A stretch of 64,000 nucleotides of DNA from Ifrita kowaldi (GCA_013398055.1 VZRS01014158.1:563488-627487); one strand, 5' to 3'. Positions 38,242 to 51,056 are shown, numbered from the stretch's first letter. Numbers and translations are program-made. Notes: generated by a model not told the origin, from the letters alone.

Positions 38242-41200
38242 CTAACATCAGGGAAATAGATACAGGGCTCAGGAATTTCCACAGACTGCAGTTGTTTTTT
38301 GAGATGCAGACAGTGTCTCCCAAGGGAAGTGCTGAATGAAAACAAGCAGGATCTATTACTTTCTCAACACACCCATTAGACCCATGCTGATGCATCAGGC
38401 ATGGATAACCCATGGATGTTGATCATTTGTCCTGGCATTTCTATCTAATTGAAACCTGAATATGTTTTCTTTTAGTGTATTTGGTCAGGCCTAATTCCAA
38501 TAATTGACTAAGCAGAATTTAGGTGGTTTTGTCCAAAATGTGTGGTGATGATGCTCAGTTGTTCCCTGACTTCTCAGGGTGAGTAATTTCCAAGAGCATC
38601 TTACATTTTGTCTGGACAGCCTAGAAGAATACCTTTGTACATTTCTGAATAGTTTTCCTGAGTGGTCTGAACAATTTGACATCTGAGTCAAATCTCAGCT
38701 CAGGCAGGAGCCAGAAAGTAGGCACCCCTCTGCCTCTGCTTTTGACCTGCTCTGTCCTGCTGCAGCTCTCAAATTGCAGCAGAAGAAATCATTAAGAATG
38801 GGCTTAATGCTCCATGAAATTGTATATGCTTTCTTTTTAAATGCTGATGGAGCTGCCTTTGCCATGCTATCTAATTAGCCTGGATGTCCATGGAAGATGG
38901 GAGAAGATACTGCAAACATTCAAATTTTTGGGCTACCTGAGGCAGCTACCTTAGCTATAAAGCAGAGTACTTAGGGTTCTCATTTTCTTTATTTGTTCAG
39001 AGAAGGGGTTGTCTTTGGATGTCAGTTCACCTAAGACAGTATAAGTCTCTCTTATCTTTTTCTCTGCTCTGTGATATCCCAAGGCAAGGATCTCTGCAGT
39101 TTGTTTTGTAGCTTCAAGATGAGGCACAACATCTTGGAGACATAAACAGCCTTTTCCAGATCTATTCTAGTGAGATTTTTGCTGCCTTCTACAAGACATT
39201 ATAAATTCTTTCTTAGTTCAGATAGCCCCTTCTTCTTCTTTTCCAGCTCTTGCCTTTGGTGAAAATAAGAACTTCAGATCCATTCCAAGCCAATTAGAGC
39301 ATTCCACTGAACCACACTTCTTAAGATCTGAACATTTCATGTTCTTTCACTGTTAAAATGACTAGTCCTTGTGCTATGCTGCCTTAGACATGTTATATAA
39401 ATACATGTTCATTTGCTTTCACTGTATTGACACCTTCTTCTGCTATTTCTGCTTTCAGCTCTTGTTTGTTGGGCTACAATCTTAGGAAAACTTCAGCATT
39501 CCTATTGTTTCCATCTTCCTTTCTTCCTTTCCATGTTCTGCATGGTGAAATGCTATCTGTAATATCTTACAAAGCTGATAATTCATTCAAATTCTTGCAT
39601 CACCTTCCAACATCTCTTTGTCTTGACTTGCAGAGTTTATGGAAGAACACCTGCTCTTGTGGATTGTGATTTTAAGAGTGAGTTTTTTTTTCCCCTTTTT
39701 TTCCTTTTTTTTGCCTTGGGCCTATTTTTACTTGTCAAGTAAGACATTTTTGAAGTCCAGATGTTGTTTGTTTAGAGTCTGAGGATTTTATTGTTGGGAC
39801 TTAATCCCTCTCCAAGTGGTAAACTTGGCTCTTTCATCTTGGAGCATTCTCGAACTGTGGTTTCAGTTTCTGTTTGAGCTTTACATACATAAATGCTTTG
39901 TTCTCTTGTGGGAGACACAGCTTCTCCTGCCATCTTCTGCCACGGCATTCCCACACAGCATAGCAGGACCCCATTTCTCCTGCTGCCCACAGCCTCCTGG
40001 TGCCGTGTGGATTCAACATGGGGACTCTTCTTCACCTCCTGCACCCTGTCCCTCTTCCTAGAGTGCCTGGGCTGCTGGTGTTGCTGGTGCAACTGCAGTG
40101 AGGCTTCCCCCACTTTTTCACTTCTCTTCTACCTATAAATGTTATTTGTAGCTGGGCCAGGCCAAATTACCACACTAATGCTTTTGGACAGTGCCAACAT
40201 TTTCACTGTGCTCTTATCTTACTTTAAGAAATTAATCACTGAGAAAAAATGTAGAATATGTTAAGAAGCTTTTAGAGACTTGATATTTGAGGAGTTTCAT
40301 TACCTTCTAGAGCAAAGGAGTTAAAGAAAGTGGTGGAGGGGGAGGAAGAAGAGCTTTTTTTTTACTTTTCTTTAAAGGTTTTTGTTCTGCTGTATTGCCT
40401 GAAACAACCATGCGCTGTTGATCACATCATAAACCAACATGGTAAAATTTTCCTTCTGGTTGCTCAGGAAAGCATTGAGAATACCTTCAGCATGACTTAT
40501 GGGATGTGCAGGACTTAGTGTAAAAATTTTAAGCAATAATACTTGCATTTTAGGTAGAGATATTTAATAATAATTACAATAAGCACAAAATATGGTGGGC
40601 AGGGAAAAATGAAATTTAGTCACAAGAAATATTCACAGAACTGTGTCACTGGACCGCTTCTGCAAGATTCTTATAAAGTGCAGTGGATTTTAAACATTTC
40701 CAAAAAATCACCTTGTCCAGTCTCCCTCTTTATCTCAGTAGTTAAGAATCTGGAGCGAGATGTCTTGAGGACAGTAATTCAGAAAAATCAATACATTGCA
40801 GGAAGTTCAAAGTTCTGAAAAGATTCCTTAAATACATTGGCTGTTGCAATTTGTTTGTTTAATTACAAAACATACAACAATCAAAGACTTGATAAAATAA
40901 AGCAAAATGAAGGAAAGCTTTGCTTCATTTCCTGTAAAGGAGATGAAAGATTAATGTCAAAAAGGCAGATGCCTTCTTAAGCCGGGTAAAAATTGATTTT
41001 TACACTTAAGCAGGGTAAAAATGTTTTTTGGGATCAAGAATCCAGTTCTGATCCTGAAAATCCTGGAGGTTACAATTTAACACTCCATATTCATTTTTAT
41101 GAATGTTTACCAAATCTGGGGTTGGACATGATTTGAAATTAGGAAGATAAAATCATAAAATCTGTGGAGCCCACAGGCCCCTAAGGAGTGGATGCATCAC

Positions 41201-44200
41201 CTATGCCACAGGTATCAAGTTTAGTAAGACAGCCTGCAGGCTATCCTGTCTCTTGTCTTAGCTGTTCAAAACCTTGCTGATGTTAATGTGTGCCATTTGC
41301 CTTAGGAGAGAAGTTCTTCCACTGTCTGTGTGAGTTTTTGCACTTCAGTTTCAGGACTCGACAGAGGAAGTCTTATGCTGTTTCTAGACAATGCTATAGG
41401 AAAGTTAATCTCTTACTGGCAAGTATGTCAGAAGGAAATTTGTATTTTTGCAGTTTCCCCAGCTGAAGCTAGTGGCTTATGGTCTGGCCTTTATTAGTTC
41501 ATACCAGTAATGATATTTTTCTCTTGGGTCCCAATGAAATTTTGTAATGAAAGACAGCTATTAAGATGTCAATCACAACTTGCTCTTCCTAGGAATCTGC
41601 ATGCTCAAGCTTGAATTTGAAATTGTGTCTTTGTGCCTATGGATAGTAGACCATGAATTTTGCAAATTAAGAAATACATGGGAGAATATTACAGAAAAGG
41701 GTGTTGTTCCTAGGACTCTTAGATTTTCTCATATGAGTTTATGTGTGGTAGGCCAGGCAGTGAAGGAGTATACTTGTTCCTATTCCAAAGCCCTTGTTAG
41801 ACAAGGAGGAGACTACAGAGATTGAGAAACCTGACCTAAGAAAGTGTGAATAAGGAAATGCTGTTCAAATTCTGCATGCAAAAATGGTTAAAGCCAGAGT
41901 TTCAAGGCCATCAGATGTTAAGGCAAAGCTTAATAAAGGACTTCATGCACTTCAATCACTTCAGAACTTCCTCAGAAAATAACTTTTGAACAGTATGGAT
42001 ACTTTCTTTTTCCTGAAGACAGATATTAAATTCATATTAACTCAAACACTTCAACATAGAAATCATTATAAACTGTACAATAATATTAAATGCATATTTC
42101 ATTAATGTAAGTAAGATTAATGTTCTTGTGGAACAGCAAATCTGGCAAATGGGGAGAAGGTGAAGCAAGTCAGGCTGGCAGAAGAGGTCAGAAAACACTG
42201 GTTTTATCCAAATGAGGTATGGCGCCCTGATGATGTTGTACACAACACTCCATTATAAAACAGCAGATGTCATCACTGGTTTTCTCTGCATTTGCTTTAT
42301 GGCTGTTCCACACCGGGCAGAGAAACAGAAGGTTGGCTTATGTTTGCTTATGATAAGTCTTTGGTGTATCTAGGTTTTTGACTTTTTTTCCTGCTGTCCC
42401 ATAAGTTCATTAACTTCTCTGTTTAAAGATTCTCAATGGAATGCTGAAAAACGTGATCATTTTCTTTGGGGAGGTGTTTTCTAATATACAGTTTAACCAT
42501 CAAGTTTTGCTCTGTAAATAACAATTTACTTTTAGAAGAAGATCTACTGACTTTACATTCCAACAAGCCAGTATGAGGTAGAAATGAATTATTTCATTCT
42601 CTGAAATAATTATTTAGGACTGCAAAGTGGTTTTTTATTTGTGTTTCTATTTGTTCTCACTGTCCCTTTAAAATGCATATTTTTCTGAGACATAATTTCT
42701 CCTCTGGAGCTAGGGATTCTCAAAAGTTCTGAGAGCAGAAAATTAATCTGAATTTGTTATTTTTTTCTTTGTTCTGCTTTTAAAACAAAGTTTTAATTTC
42801 TTTTGTATTAGAGTGTTTCAAAAGATCCCTGAAAGTAGAAATTAGGTTTCTGAAAAGAATAAGCTGAATTTCAGAAAGAAAACTTTCTATAAATTTTATA
42901 AAGTCTTTTGTTTTCCGTTTTTCATAAATAATTCTTCAATTAAATAGGAATAACTGAACAAGTGCTGAGTTTTTTGTTTGCCTCATTTCAAAAGTTTCAA
43001 AAATACAAGCAAATTTTTATCTAGTTCTTAATTAAGTCTAAATCTGCAGGGGTTTTTTGGCTTAGCTGAAATATTGGTGCCCCTGATAATGCAGCATTGC
43101 CAACCTAATCTGCCCAGTTGTGACAGTTTCCAGGTGAAGGACATCCACATTTATAAATCATTTCAAATTAAGAAACCAAATTAGCTGCCTCTCATGGTTA
43201 CTTAAGGTAGGATGGGACATATTGTCATATTACATTTCACACTTCACTTTTGCCCTGAGACAAATTTCTAATTTTGAAGGAAATACTTTTAAGAAGCAAG
43301 TAATCAAGCTTTTTCTATGTCATGGGAGTTGCAAGGAAGGATAAAATAGCAAGAAATTCAGGGCATCATGAAAACATGACTGATCACTAGTTATTGAGTA
43401 CTTTAGAAAAGAATTTATTAATAAAGATGACATATGAAGAATGTAAAGCAGAACACTGTCATATTGATAGGAAGTGAGGAGTGGAGCAGAAGTCACGCAA
43501 CACCAAGCTAAGAAAATTTTCACAGTGTTTTTCTGACACAACCTGTGATTTCATTCTCTCTTTGCCATCATGCAAGTGATATGGATTCTCTTTGTCCTCT
43601 TCGCTGAACATGACTTGTGACAGCAGTGTTGCTTTCCAACCTTAGCCTTCCCAACAAAAGTAAGACAATCTGGCTTCTTTTCCTTTGGAGGTGTCATTAA
43701 AGTTTGAGCTCTTCAGAACTAGACACTATCTATAAAATTTATAAATATGTCTAAAAAGTGATTAACATTTTTTAGTTTTAGTTCTGATAATCCAATAATT
43801 TTAGTTTCCTCGTTCATGAAAATTACAAATACTAGGTTTCCTTAAGCAGGGTAATGGGAAAGATTTTGGCAGGTCAAAGGAAGGAGCTGTTGAACCGTAT
43901 GCAGTCAATTGGCTGATCTTTTTTTAGTCCTACAACCCAGTAAAACTTTAAGGATTTACCTGTTGTGTAAGAGATTTTATGCACCATTTTTGAGAGCGTG
44001 TAAGTATTTTTTCTAAGCTAATATTTCACCCACTGATTGAAATGTTTTCTTTCTCTCATCTGACATTGATGTGCACCAAACACATTAAGCCAGAATATTC
44101 TGCCAAAGAATTATTTACATTGAATCGTAATGCTGAAAGTTTTGCTTCAGAATATCAGTACAGACTTGTGAATATCATGGTGCTGTAATACCATGACTCT

Positions 44201-44853
44201 CCAGCTCTTTGCTTTCGTGAGACAACAGGATTGTTCACTAGCCTGGGTTATTGCCCCCGACTCCTACAGTTTTATAGGGCAAAAGTGCAACACTGAGGCC
44301 AAGCAGCTATCACTTCTAACAATCAATTTGGTAGCAGCTGTGTCTTGACTTTGATTTTCCCCTGATCAACTTAGAGAAAAAAAGATAATGCAGAACTAAA
44401 ACTGCAGGGCACTTTTAGAACCATAGACGCAAAGTGAACACTTCCAAAATTTCCCTATCTGAACAAATAATCTAAGCACCTTGAGAAATTGATTAGTTGT
44501 AGAAGGAAGCTTTATAACTGGAAACAGGAAACACTCCCAAAAATAGTTTAGTACAAGGAATGAAGTTTTACATAAATTTGGCCAAATAGTTAAAATTCTT
44601 TTTACCCGCAAAAGTGAATAATGATGAACTTTTTTTTCTGATAATGATTTGGAAGAGTGAAACTGGACAATATGAAAGACTTTGGATGAATTTCTTTGCG
44701 AAGATCAGGCACTCCATCAGTGAATTAAAGATATCCCTTAAAACATGTTGATTGGTAGAAATGCACTTTGTTCTTGGGAGTCCAGTAGAAATTTTAGCTT
44801 TAAGAGATGTGTGTTTGGAGATAATTAAAATAGAGAAGGCTTGTGGCCATAGG
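38242..44853. other. Non-coding stretch, nothing recognised
   Basis: No transposon or RNA gene was seen. Minor features are a polypyrimidine tract at about 39682-39712 and a 15-base direct repeat around AAGCMGGGTAAAAAT at 40979 and 41009; the first copy contains a small inverted repeat. Two-strand frames at 39.77-40.14 kb have no recognisable domain. Confidence 0.55.
39682..39712. repeat. Polypyrimidine (T/C) tract
   Basis: Runs of T separated by short C blocks form about 30 bases without a purine. This is low-complexity sequence; nothing ties it to a splice site or a transposon tail. Confidence 0.85.
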
Positions 44854-44892
44854 CTTGGGGTAACTATAGGCTCAACCTATAGTTACCCCAAG
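44854..44892. repeat. Perfect 17-bp inverted repeat with 5-nt loop
   Basis: The left arm CTTGGGGTAACTATAGG is the exact reverse complement of the right arm CCTATAGTTACCCCAAG, and CTCAA lies between. Transcribed RNA would form a 17-bp hairpin with no mismatch. That is shorter than a typical microRNA precursor stem, and I see no extended pairing outside the arms. A template-switch mutation during replication is the simplest origin. A cruciform or hairpin role is possible but unsupported. Confidence 0.95.
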
Positions 44893-46865
44893 TATAGATA
44901 TCCAAGCATAGATATAGCCTACATGACAAAAATGAACTTGTTTTTGAAACATATGTAAAAATACAGTACTAACACCTAACTTTCCCATCTCTTTCAGTCC
45001 AAGAAGAGATTTACAGTGCACCTGCTAAAGACAGTTAGTTTCTTGTATTTGAAATGTCAAGGGTCCTTTCTAGGTCATGAATATGACCTTTCCTTATGTT
45101 TCAGAGCTTGATTTTTTAAAAATTTTGACCAACAATTTTAAATAATATGTTTTACCTAATTCTGTGCTTTTTAGACCACTATTGGTCTAAATTGATGTTT
45201 TTAGCATCATCAACATCCATACTGAAAATAAGTGCCATCTTGCTTTGTGTCTGTGGACTTCATTTTGAGATGGGGCATCTGAAAAAATGTTTAAAGGGTA
45301 AGTATGGCATAACTGGAAAACATCTGTGAAAACAGAAATGAATTGACAGTCTTGTTGGTACATGATGAGATACGGCCTAATGACTGGGTTTCACACAAGA
45401 ATTTTTCATGCATGGCCAGTTTTAGAAACCTTAGCTGACACAGAGCTTCCTTCTTGAAGGCTCACTTGAAATATGTATGATTACTTAAGGTCATTCAGTG
45501 TGAATAAAGGTTTCAAAGTTTAAGCTCTGTGTTGTGAAAATGGGGGGTGTGGAAGGACAAAATAAATCTGTTGGAGGAAACTGTATTTGTCTGAGTTAGG
45601 GTGGTCTAAACAGTGGGGTTTTTTTGCTAGGGTTTTCAAGAGCAGCATTGCTAAAGAAAATATAGTTGAAGATGCCTTCTCTCTTCATTATTTTTGACTT
45701 ATGAGTAAATAGATATAGGCAATTTAGCCATGAAACTTGCTTTTCCATTCAAATTTGAAGAAGAACCCTTTCCATCTATTATTTTTGGCTGGTCTTCCTC
45801 CCTTTCCCTTCCAAACAGCTATTTTTTTTACTGGTATGTCAGAGACAAGTAGAAAAGAACCCAACTCTGAATATTGTAAAAAAGCATTACTCTCATGAGC
45901 TGAAAATTAACATTTAGATTTTATTTTCCTCACATGGTTGATGAGAGTGAGGAGAGTAAATAACAGTCATTAGGGTTAAGCATGTTTTCTGTCACTTTAA
46001 TGCAGCTATTCCTCAAATCTGAATAATGAGTTGGTCTATCTCTGCTTGTCTACTCTCATTTGACCGAACTGGAGAGTGAGATGACTCAGAAGCAGCACTG
46101 AGTATTTATATATTCAGAGTATTTATATAACTTGAGTACGAGGAGGTAGAACTTAATTCACGCAGTTGGGCAAGAAAGGTGTTTCTGCACTGGTTTTAGC
46201 AAAGACATGAGGTATAAGATTATATAGGTATATCCTGTACCCTGAATGGCCTGACTTGCTGTATCCTTGGTATTACTGGAATCATCATCACACGGTATTT
46301 TGACGAGGAAATGGCTGCAGCTGCTCACTGAGAGCTGCTGCTCTGCTGTGTTTCTTCAGGCACCCCTGAATCTGAGACCATCTGAGACCATCTTGGCCCT
46401 GCCTTGTCCTCTACCTGGTTCCCAGTTTGGAGGAGTGTAAGACTGAGGACCACACAAGAGTTTAGTACACGTGTGGCCCTTACACTGAGCATCACAATGC
46501 CAGAGCACCTGGAGTCACTGGGAAGTGTTGAACTACATTCTAACTAAGCTCGTTCAGCAGGGGTGCTACCCTACTACCCTGTTTTAAGTTATAGAAACAG
46601 TGATCTCTGCTGTCTTAACTTCCTCATAGCCTAAATGTCTTACTATTAGTGTTAACCAGTCCTTTTACAGTGGGGCACAACCCCTTAAATAGTGGTTTTT
46701 ATACCTGATTTGTGCAATATTCTTTTTCCCCACACAAACTGTATGCTGGATTTCAAGCTCAAAATATTTTATCCTTTTACCATGCACAGCTTTGATTTCC
46801 CCTTGCGTGAAGCTACAGACTTTGTGTAAAAAAAATGCAGTGATTCTTGGGAACATACTTCATAC
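44893..46865. other. Non-coding stretch with one exon-like segment
   Basis: At 45175-45297 a 123-nt plus-strand segment lies between an acceptor ending GTGCTTTTTAG and a donor AAAGG|GTAAGTATGG, with one frame open in phase 1-1. The predicted peptide is partly hydrophobic (ISAILLCVCGLHF) and matches nothing I know. It could be a non-coding RNA exon or chance. Two 10-bp direct repeats (TCTGAGACCA) lie at 46371-46390. Nothing else was recognised. Confidence 0.45.
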
Positions 46866-47242
46866 CTTTTAAGTAATGTGAATCCTCCTCAATGTCATCC
46901 AGAGTACTTCAAAATTTGTCATCCAGAAAATTTCTCTCAAAGTCTTGATCATTATAGGTGAGTTTTCAGTTCCTAGATTGTTACTCAGCACCCTGGAAGC
47001 CTGAACTGGAAAATATTTTGTCCATGGCACGGTGTTGTAACTGATGCTGAAACTGGACATTATTTTGCTGTGTTCCTGGATTTTTGTTGAGCTCATGTGT
47101 TTGGTTCTCTGCAACCTGTGAAGTTTGTCCTTTTGTGGTAGTTGTGGGAGGCAGAGGAGGCCAAAGTTGGGGTTTGGGTCTCTGGTGGTTCTTGTGACTG
47201 TAACTGTGGAGCTTTGTCCATATTTTCAGATGATGCAATCAT
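46866..47242 (-). pseudogene. Possible broken exon or gene remnant, unidentified
   Basis: On the minus strand an acceptor-like CCCTTTTGTTTAG is followed directly by ATG and a frame reading MIASSENMDKAPQLQSQEPP. This frame stops after about 50 codons. An adjacent frame continues in a Q/N/T-rich style (QVAENQTHELNKNPGTQQNN) to a stop. Beyond three stop codons the same frame goes on with an acidic, protein-like segment (DDIEEDSHYLK) that reaches a donor-like AAAAG|GTATGAAG. One frameshift plus three stops would describe a decayed exon of about 377 nt. The sequence is CA-rich, so Q/N/T richness can arise by chance, and I do not recognise a parent gene. Confidence 0.25.
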
Positions 47243-47357
47243 CTAAACAAAAGGGAACTTGTTGCAGATCAGCAGTTAATATGCACATTACAAAAATTGT
47301 AAGACCTGAAACCAGTGGTGAGACTCCATATGATCCAGGTAACGTTCTTTTCTCTTT

Positions 47358-47945
47358 TGTTTGTTAAGATTGCTGTCAATGCCATTTCTCCTGTCCTGAC
47401 AGTAGAATCACAGAATTGTTTAGGATGGAAAAGACTTTTAAGATAATTGCGTCAAACTCTTAATGCATGTCCACTGCTAAATGAAATGCCACCTATATGT
47501 ATCTTTTAAATACTTCCAGGTCTGGTGATTCTACCACTTCCTTGGGAAGCCTGTTCCAATGCTTGACAACTGTTTTGGTGAAGAAAGTTTTGCTAACACC
47601 CATCTAAACCTCCCCTGGTGCAACTTGAGTCCATTTCCTCTAGTCTATTACTTATTCCTTGGTAGAATAGACAGACAGACTCCCCCTTGCCAGAGCCTTG
47701 TGCTAGGTAGTTGCAGGGAGCAGTAAGGTTTCCCCTGAGACTCATTTTTTCAGACTGTTTAACCCAGTTCCCTCAGCATCTCCTCATAAGACTTGTGCTC
47801 CAAACCCTTCACCATTTTCCTTCTGCGGACACACTCCAACACCTCAGTGTCCTTCTGGTAGTGAAGGGCCCAAAACTGAGCACAGTATTTGAAGTGCTGC
47901 CTCACCAGTGCCAAGTACAGGGGGAGAATACTGATGACATAGACT
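47358..47945 (-). mobile_element. CR1 LINE 3' region, about 540 bp plus 43-bp 3' extension
   Basis: From 47401 the plus strand reads AGTAGAATCACAGAATTG and then the antisense of a CR1 3' end. On the minus strand one frame reads FFTKTVVKHWNRLPKEVV and then ESPDLEVFK, the C-terminal part of ORF2. Further right, CTCACCAGTGCCAAGTACAG is another ORF2 landmark. The 43 bases before the tail (47358-47400) are nearly identical to those before the CR1 at 63053, so they may belong to the element. Stops interrupt the frame. Confidence 0.9.
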
Positions 47946-50302
47946 GAAGAAGTAAGATTTTAAACAACCACAGTGAAAACTCCTTGATAAGCAAGTCAAG
48001 CAATGAAAAAGCATTATTCATGTCCCAGGAGAAAGTCAGCAAAAAAAATTCAAGATGCTGTTGCATTTAGTTCTAGAAAATGAGGAAATGCTTAAATTGC
48101 CAATCAGAAATACAAAAGGAGAAGAAATGAGACATACCATTCTTGTTCCTGTTTTAATGAGCTTTTTGTGGTTTATATTTTATTATATGTTTTATATTTT
48201 ATTTTTAAGTTCAACTTATTAGGAATCAGCATATGGTTGAAATATGCTCTGATTCACTACATAATGAAGATTATTTTCCTGTTTTTAATAGTGACCTTTT
48301 AAGATTACCATTTAGGGACAAACTATTGGTGCTGGGCTTATTTGGGGATTTTGGGGGGTTGGGGTGGTAGGGCTTGGTGCCTGGATGGCATACCTACTCT
48401 TTCTTCTGTTATCTTTTGCTCTTTGCATTGTGGTGTCAGTTGTGTGATATTGTAGCACTGTATGAAGCAGAAAGCTCTTCAAGAGTACCCATGGTAACAA
48501 AAAGGGGTGTATTTTCTGTCTGGTTTGAATCAGCATTTTCTGTAGCAAATCCTGTTTGTCTGCTGTATCCTGCAAAGCTTTTAAAGAGATGATGAAAAAC
48601 TAAGAGCAGAACCTCATCCTCGTTCTGATAGCCATATTCCAGCTCTTCTCCCTCAATTCTTTTTCAGGTTATATGGTAAAGCTACAAGTGAAGAACAGGA
48701 AGATTTGTTATTCTGACCTAGGAGACACTCATGGCTTTTTAGAAGATCTAGCTAGGTAAACACTGTGTTGTTATCTGGGACTGTGATCTTGAGCTTAAAA
48801 TCCCATGGAGGGGTTACAAGTCTTCCAAAGTAATAATGGTTCTTCTTTTGAAATGATGGATCACACCACTGAAATGGAGTGGGAAGGAGTAAATGAATAA
48901 ATTTTCATTCATATTTATTTAAGCTAGAGTTTTTCGTGATCACATTTTGATCCATATCTTCTGGCAAAGAGATACCAACTTCTTTTTTCTCCGGCACTGC
49001 TGATCTCATCCTGGGTGATGTATAGCAGCTCTACTTCTTGCTTCTTCAAGACTGAAGTGTAAAACTTTACACTAAAAATCTGTGCCTTGTAGTAGCTGCA
49101 TGGAATGCTTTACCAAACTGTCAGCAGGAAACACAAATGTTAACACTGTAGTTATCAAAGTAGTGCAATGCATTGACTGCAGTATGTATTTTAAGTGTGA
49201 TCAGATTTTTTTTTCCCATTTTCTGAGTGGCGTTTCCTGAATACCATAGAAGAATCTCCAGGTCTAAAATGAATAGAAAAAAAATGGGAACAGGGACAAT
49301 TTCTGTCTTCAAACTAATTTCAATGCATTAAACACACTTTCACTATAAAAGGGACTATTATACAGCCCTAAGTTCAAACAACTGAGTTCTTTCATTCAGA
49401 TGATGCTCTGTATCATGCTGAAATAATTACAGAGCTTGGTCACTGCAAGTCACATCCTTAGTAGGTGGCAAGAATAACCACATTAAACAGGGATATTTTG
49501 TTTAGACTTATTTATCTCTTTCCAGACTTCCTAACTTCTTAAAAATCTTATCAAACACTAGATTTAATGTACTTACCCTAATCGCTGTCTCGAAAACATT
49601 AAAGAATGCCTGGTACAGATAAAAGAGACCATATTAACTTTTCTCATATTTTTTTCCCACTTTTTCTGCTAAAGCTTTTTCTAGCTTCTTAATTGAAAGA
49701 AATCCCTTATTTTTCATTCTGTTGCAATTTTTAAGAAGAGCATCTGAAATATATATAATTTCATTCCACGTGATACACAACTCTACCAACTTAATTTCAA
49801 AATTCAATTACCATTTCTATTTTAATATGAAAGCAAGTCATGTATTAGCATGATTGTCTATCATGTCTTGAAGAATCCCTCATTCTTAATCCTGTATCTG
49901 AATTAGCTTTGATATCTGTTCTTCTTTAATAATTAAACAATATCATCAAATATTTTTTGCAATTAGTTGCAATTAGTTGGGCACAGGGCAGCCTAGAAAT
50001 TGTGGCTTGCTTTTTTAGTAAAATGTATTTGTGCTAGTCTGCCTGGCAGGGAGTGAAGAAGGTCTGTGGCTGTGGTCTGTTTTGTGCTGCAGGTGAGAGC
50101 TTTTCCAAGGTTCACCAACCTGCAGCTTGGGAGCCTGGAGATCTCCTGCTGCAGAGCCAGGAGTGAGAAAATCCTTGGTGGCTGGGGGTGAGCACTCCAG
50201 TGAGATATAATTCAGCAGAGGTAAACCTAGTAGACGACAGAGGCCTAATTAAGACCAGTGCCTGTAAACTGGAGGCAGGGAAATTAACGTTGGGGTTATA
50301 GT
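47946..50302. other. Non-coding AT-rich stretch, nothing recognised
   Basis: No named element was found. A 10-bp unit TTGCAATTAG occurs 2.3 times in tandem at 49958-49980. A G/T-rich patch lies at about 48341-48372. Frames are short and lack recognisable domains. Confidence 0.55.
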
Positions 50303-50520
50303 ATCATAAGATCACAGGATAATTCAGACTGGAAGGGGGCTCAGGAGGTCACCAGTCCAACCTCCTACTGAAAGCATCATCACCTCTGATCTTGGACCAG
50401 GTTGCTCAGGGTTTTATCCAGTCAGGTCTTAAAAACCTACATGGATGCAAAGCACAACTTCCCCAGGGAACTTGCTTCAATTCTGATCTTGTAGGGAAAA
50501 ATTGCTTCTCTTTAACGACA
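50303..50520 (-). mobile_element. CR1 LINE 3' end, a different and older subfamily
   Basis: The plus strand reads ATCATAAGATCACAGGATAA, then TTCAGACTGGAAGGGGGCTC, AGTCCAACCTCCTACTGAAA and CAGGTTGCTCAGGGTTTTAT. This follows the CR1 type whose antisense has GGCTGGAAGGGACCTCAGGAGGTC, not the GGTTTGGGTTGGAAGGGACC type of the other copies. It is on the minus strand with the tail at the left. Similarity fades after ACTTCCCCAGGGAACTTGCT. Confidence 0.85.
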
Positions 50521-51000
50521 GAGAAACATTTGTATCGTTGATGACTATTGGGATAGATCTGCCACAGGAAGTGGGGAATTCCACATTTATTGTTACCTTC
50601 ATGACTGGATAATTTTCTGGGAAACTTGTCTTTTATCAAAGATAAGATGATATTTTCTGTGTATACAGCTGTTCCTTGTGGCTTTAGTTTAACAAATACA
50701 TGAAGACATCTAGATGAAGGAGCTGAATGAGGTACTTTTGACAATGAAGGAATTGTTTTTTTTAAATAACAATTTTGAATCTCTTTTAATTTAAATTACT
50801 AAAAATATAGTAAAGGAATTTACAGGAACTGAAAACTTGGTTTAAGGAACTGTTGCCTTTCTAATCTTTCAATAGCTTTTGAACTTCAATACTTCTGAGA
50901 CATTCCTATGGCATTTAATTACCAAGCGACTTGGAAAAGAACAAGACTATTCGCAGAAACATGTGAATAACGTGGTTTGTACTTGTGCAAAGCCATTACA

Positions 51001-51056
51001 AAACCTTGATTTAAACCTCGATTGATAAACCTTGATTGATCAACCTTTATTGATTT
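51001..51056. repeat. 14-bp minisatellite, four imperfect copies
   Basis: The unit AAACCTTGATTGAT repeats at a period of 14 bases with a few substitutions (ATTTAA, CTCGATT, CTTTATT variants). It is a short local tandem array and no function is suggested by the sequence. Confidence 0.85.
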
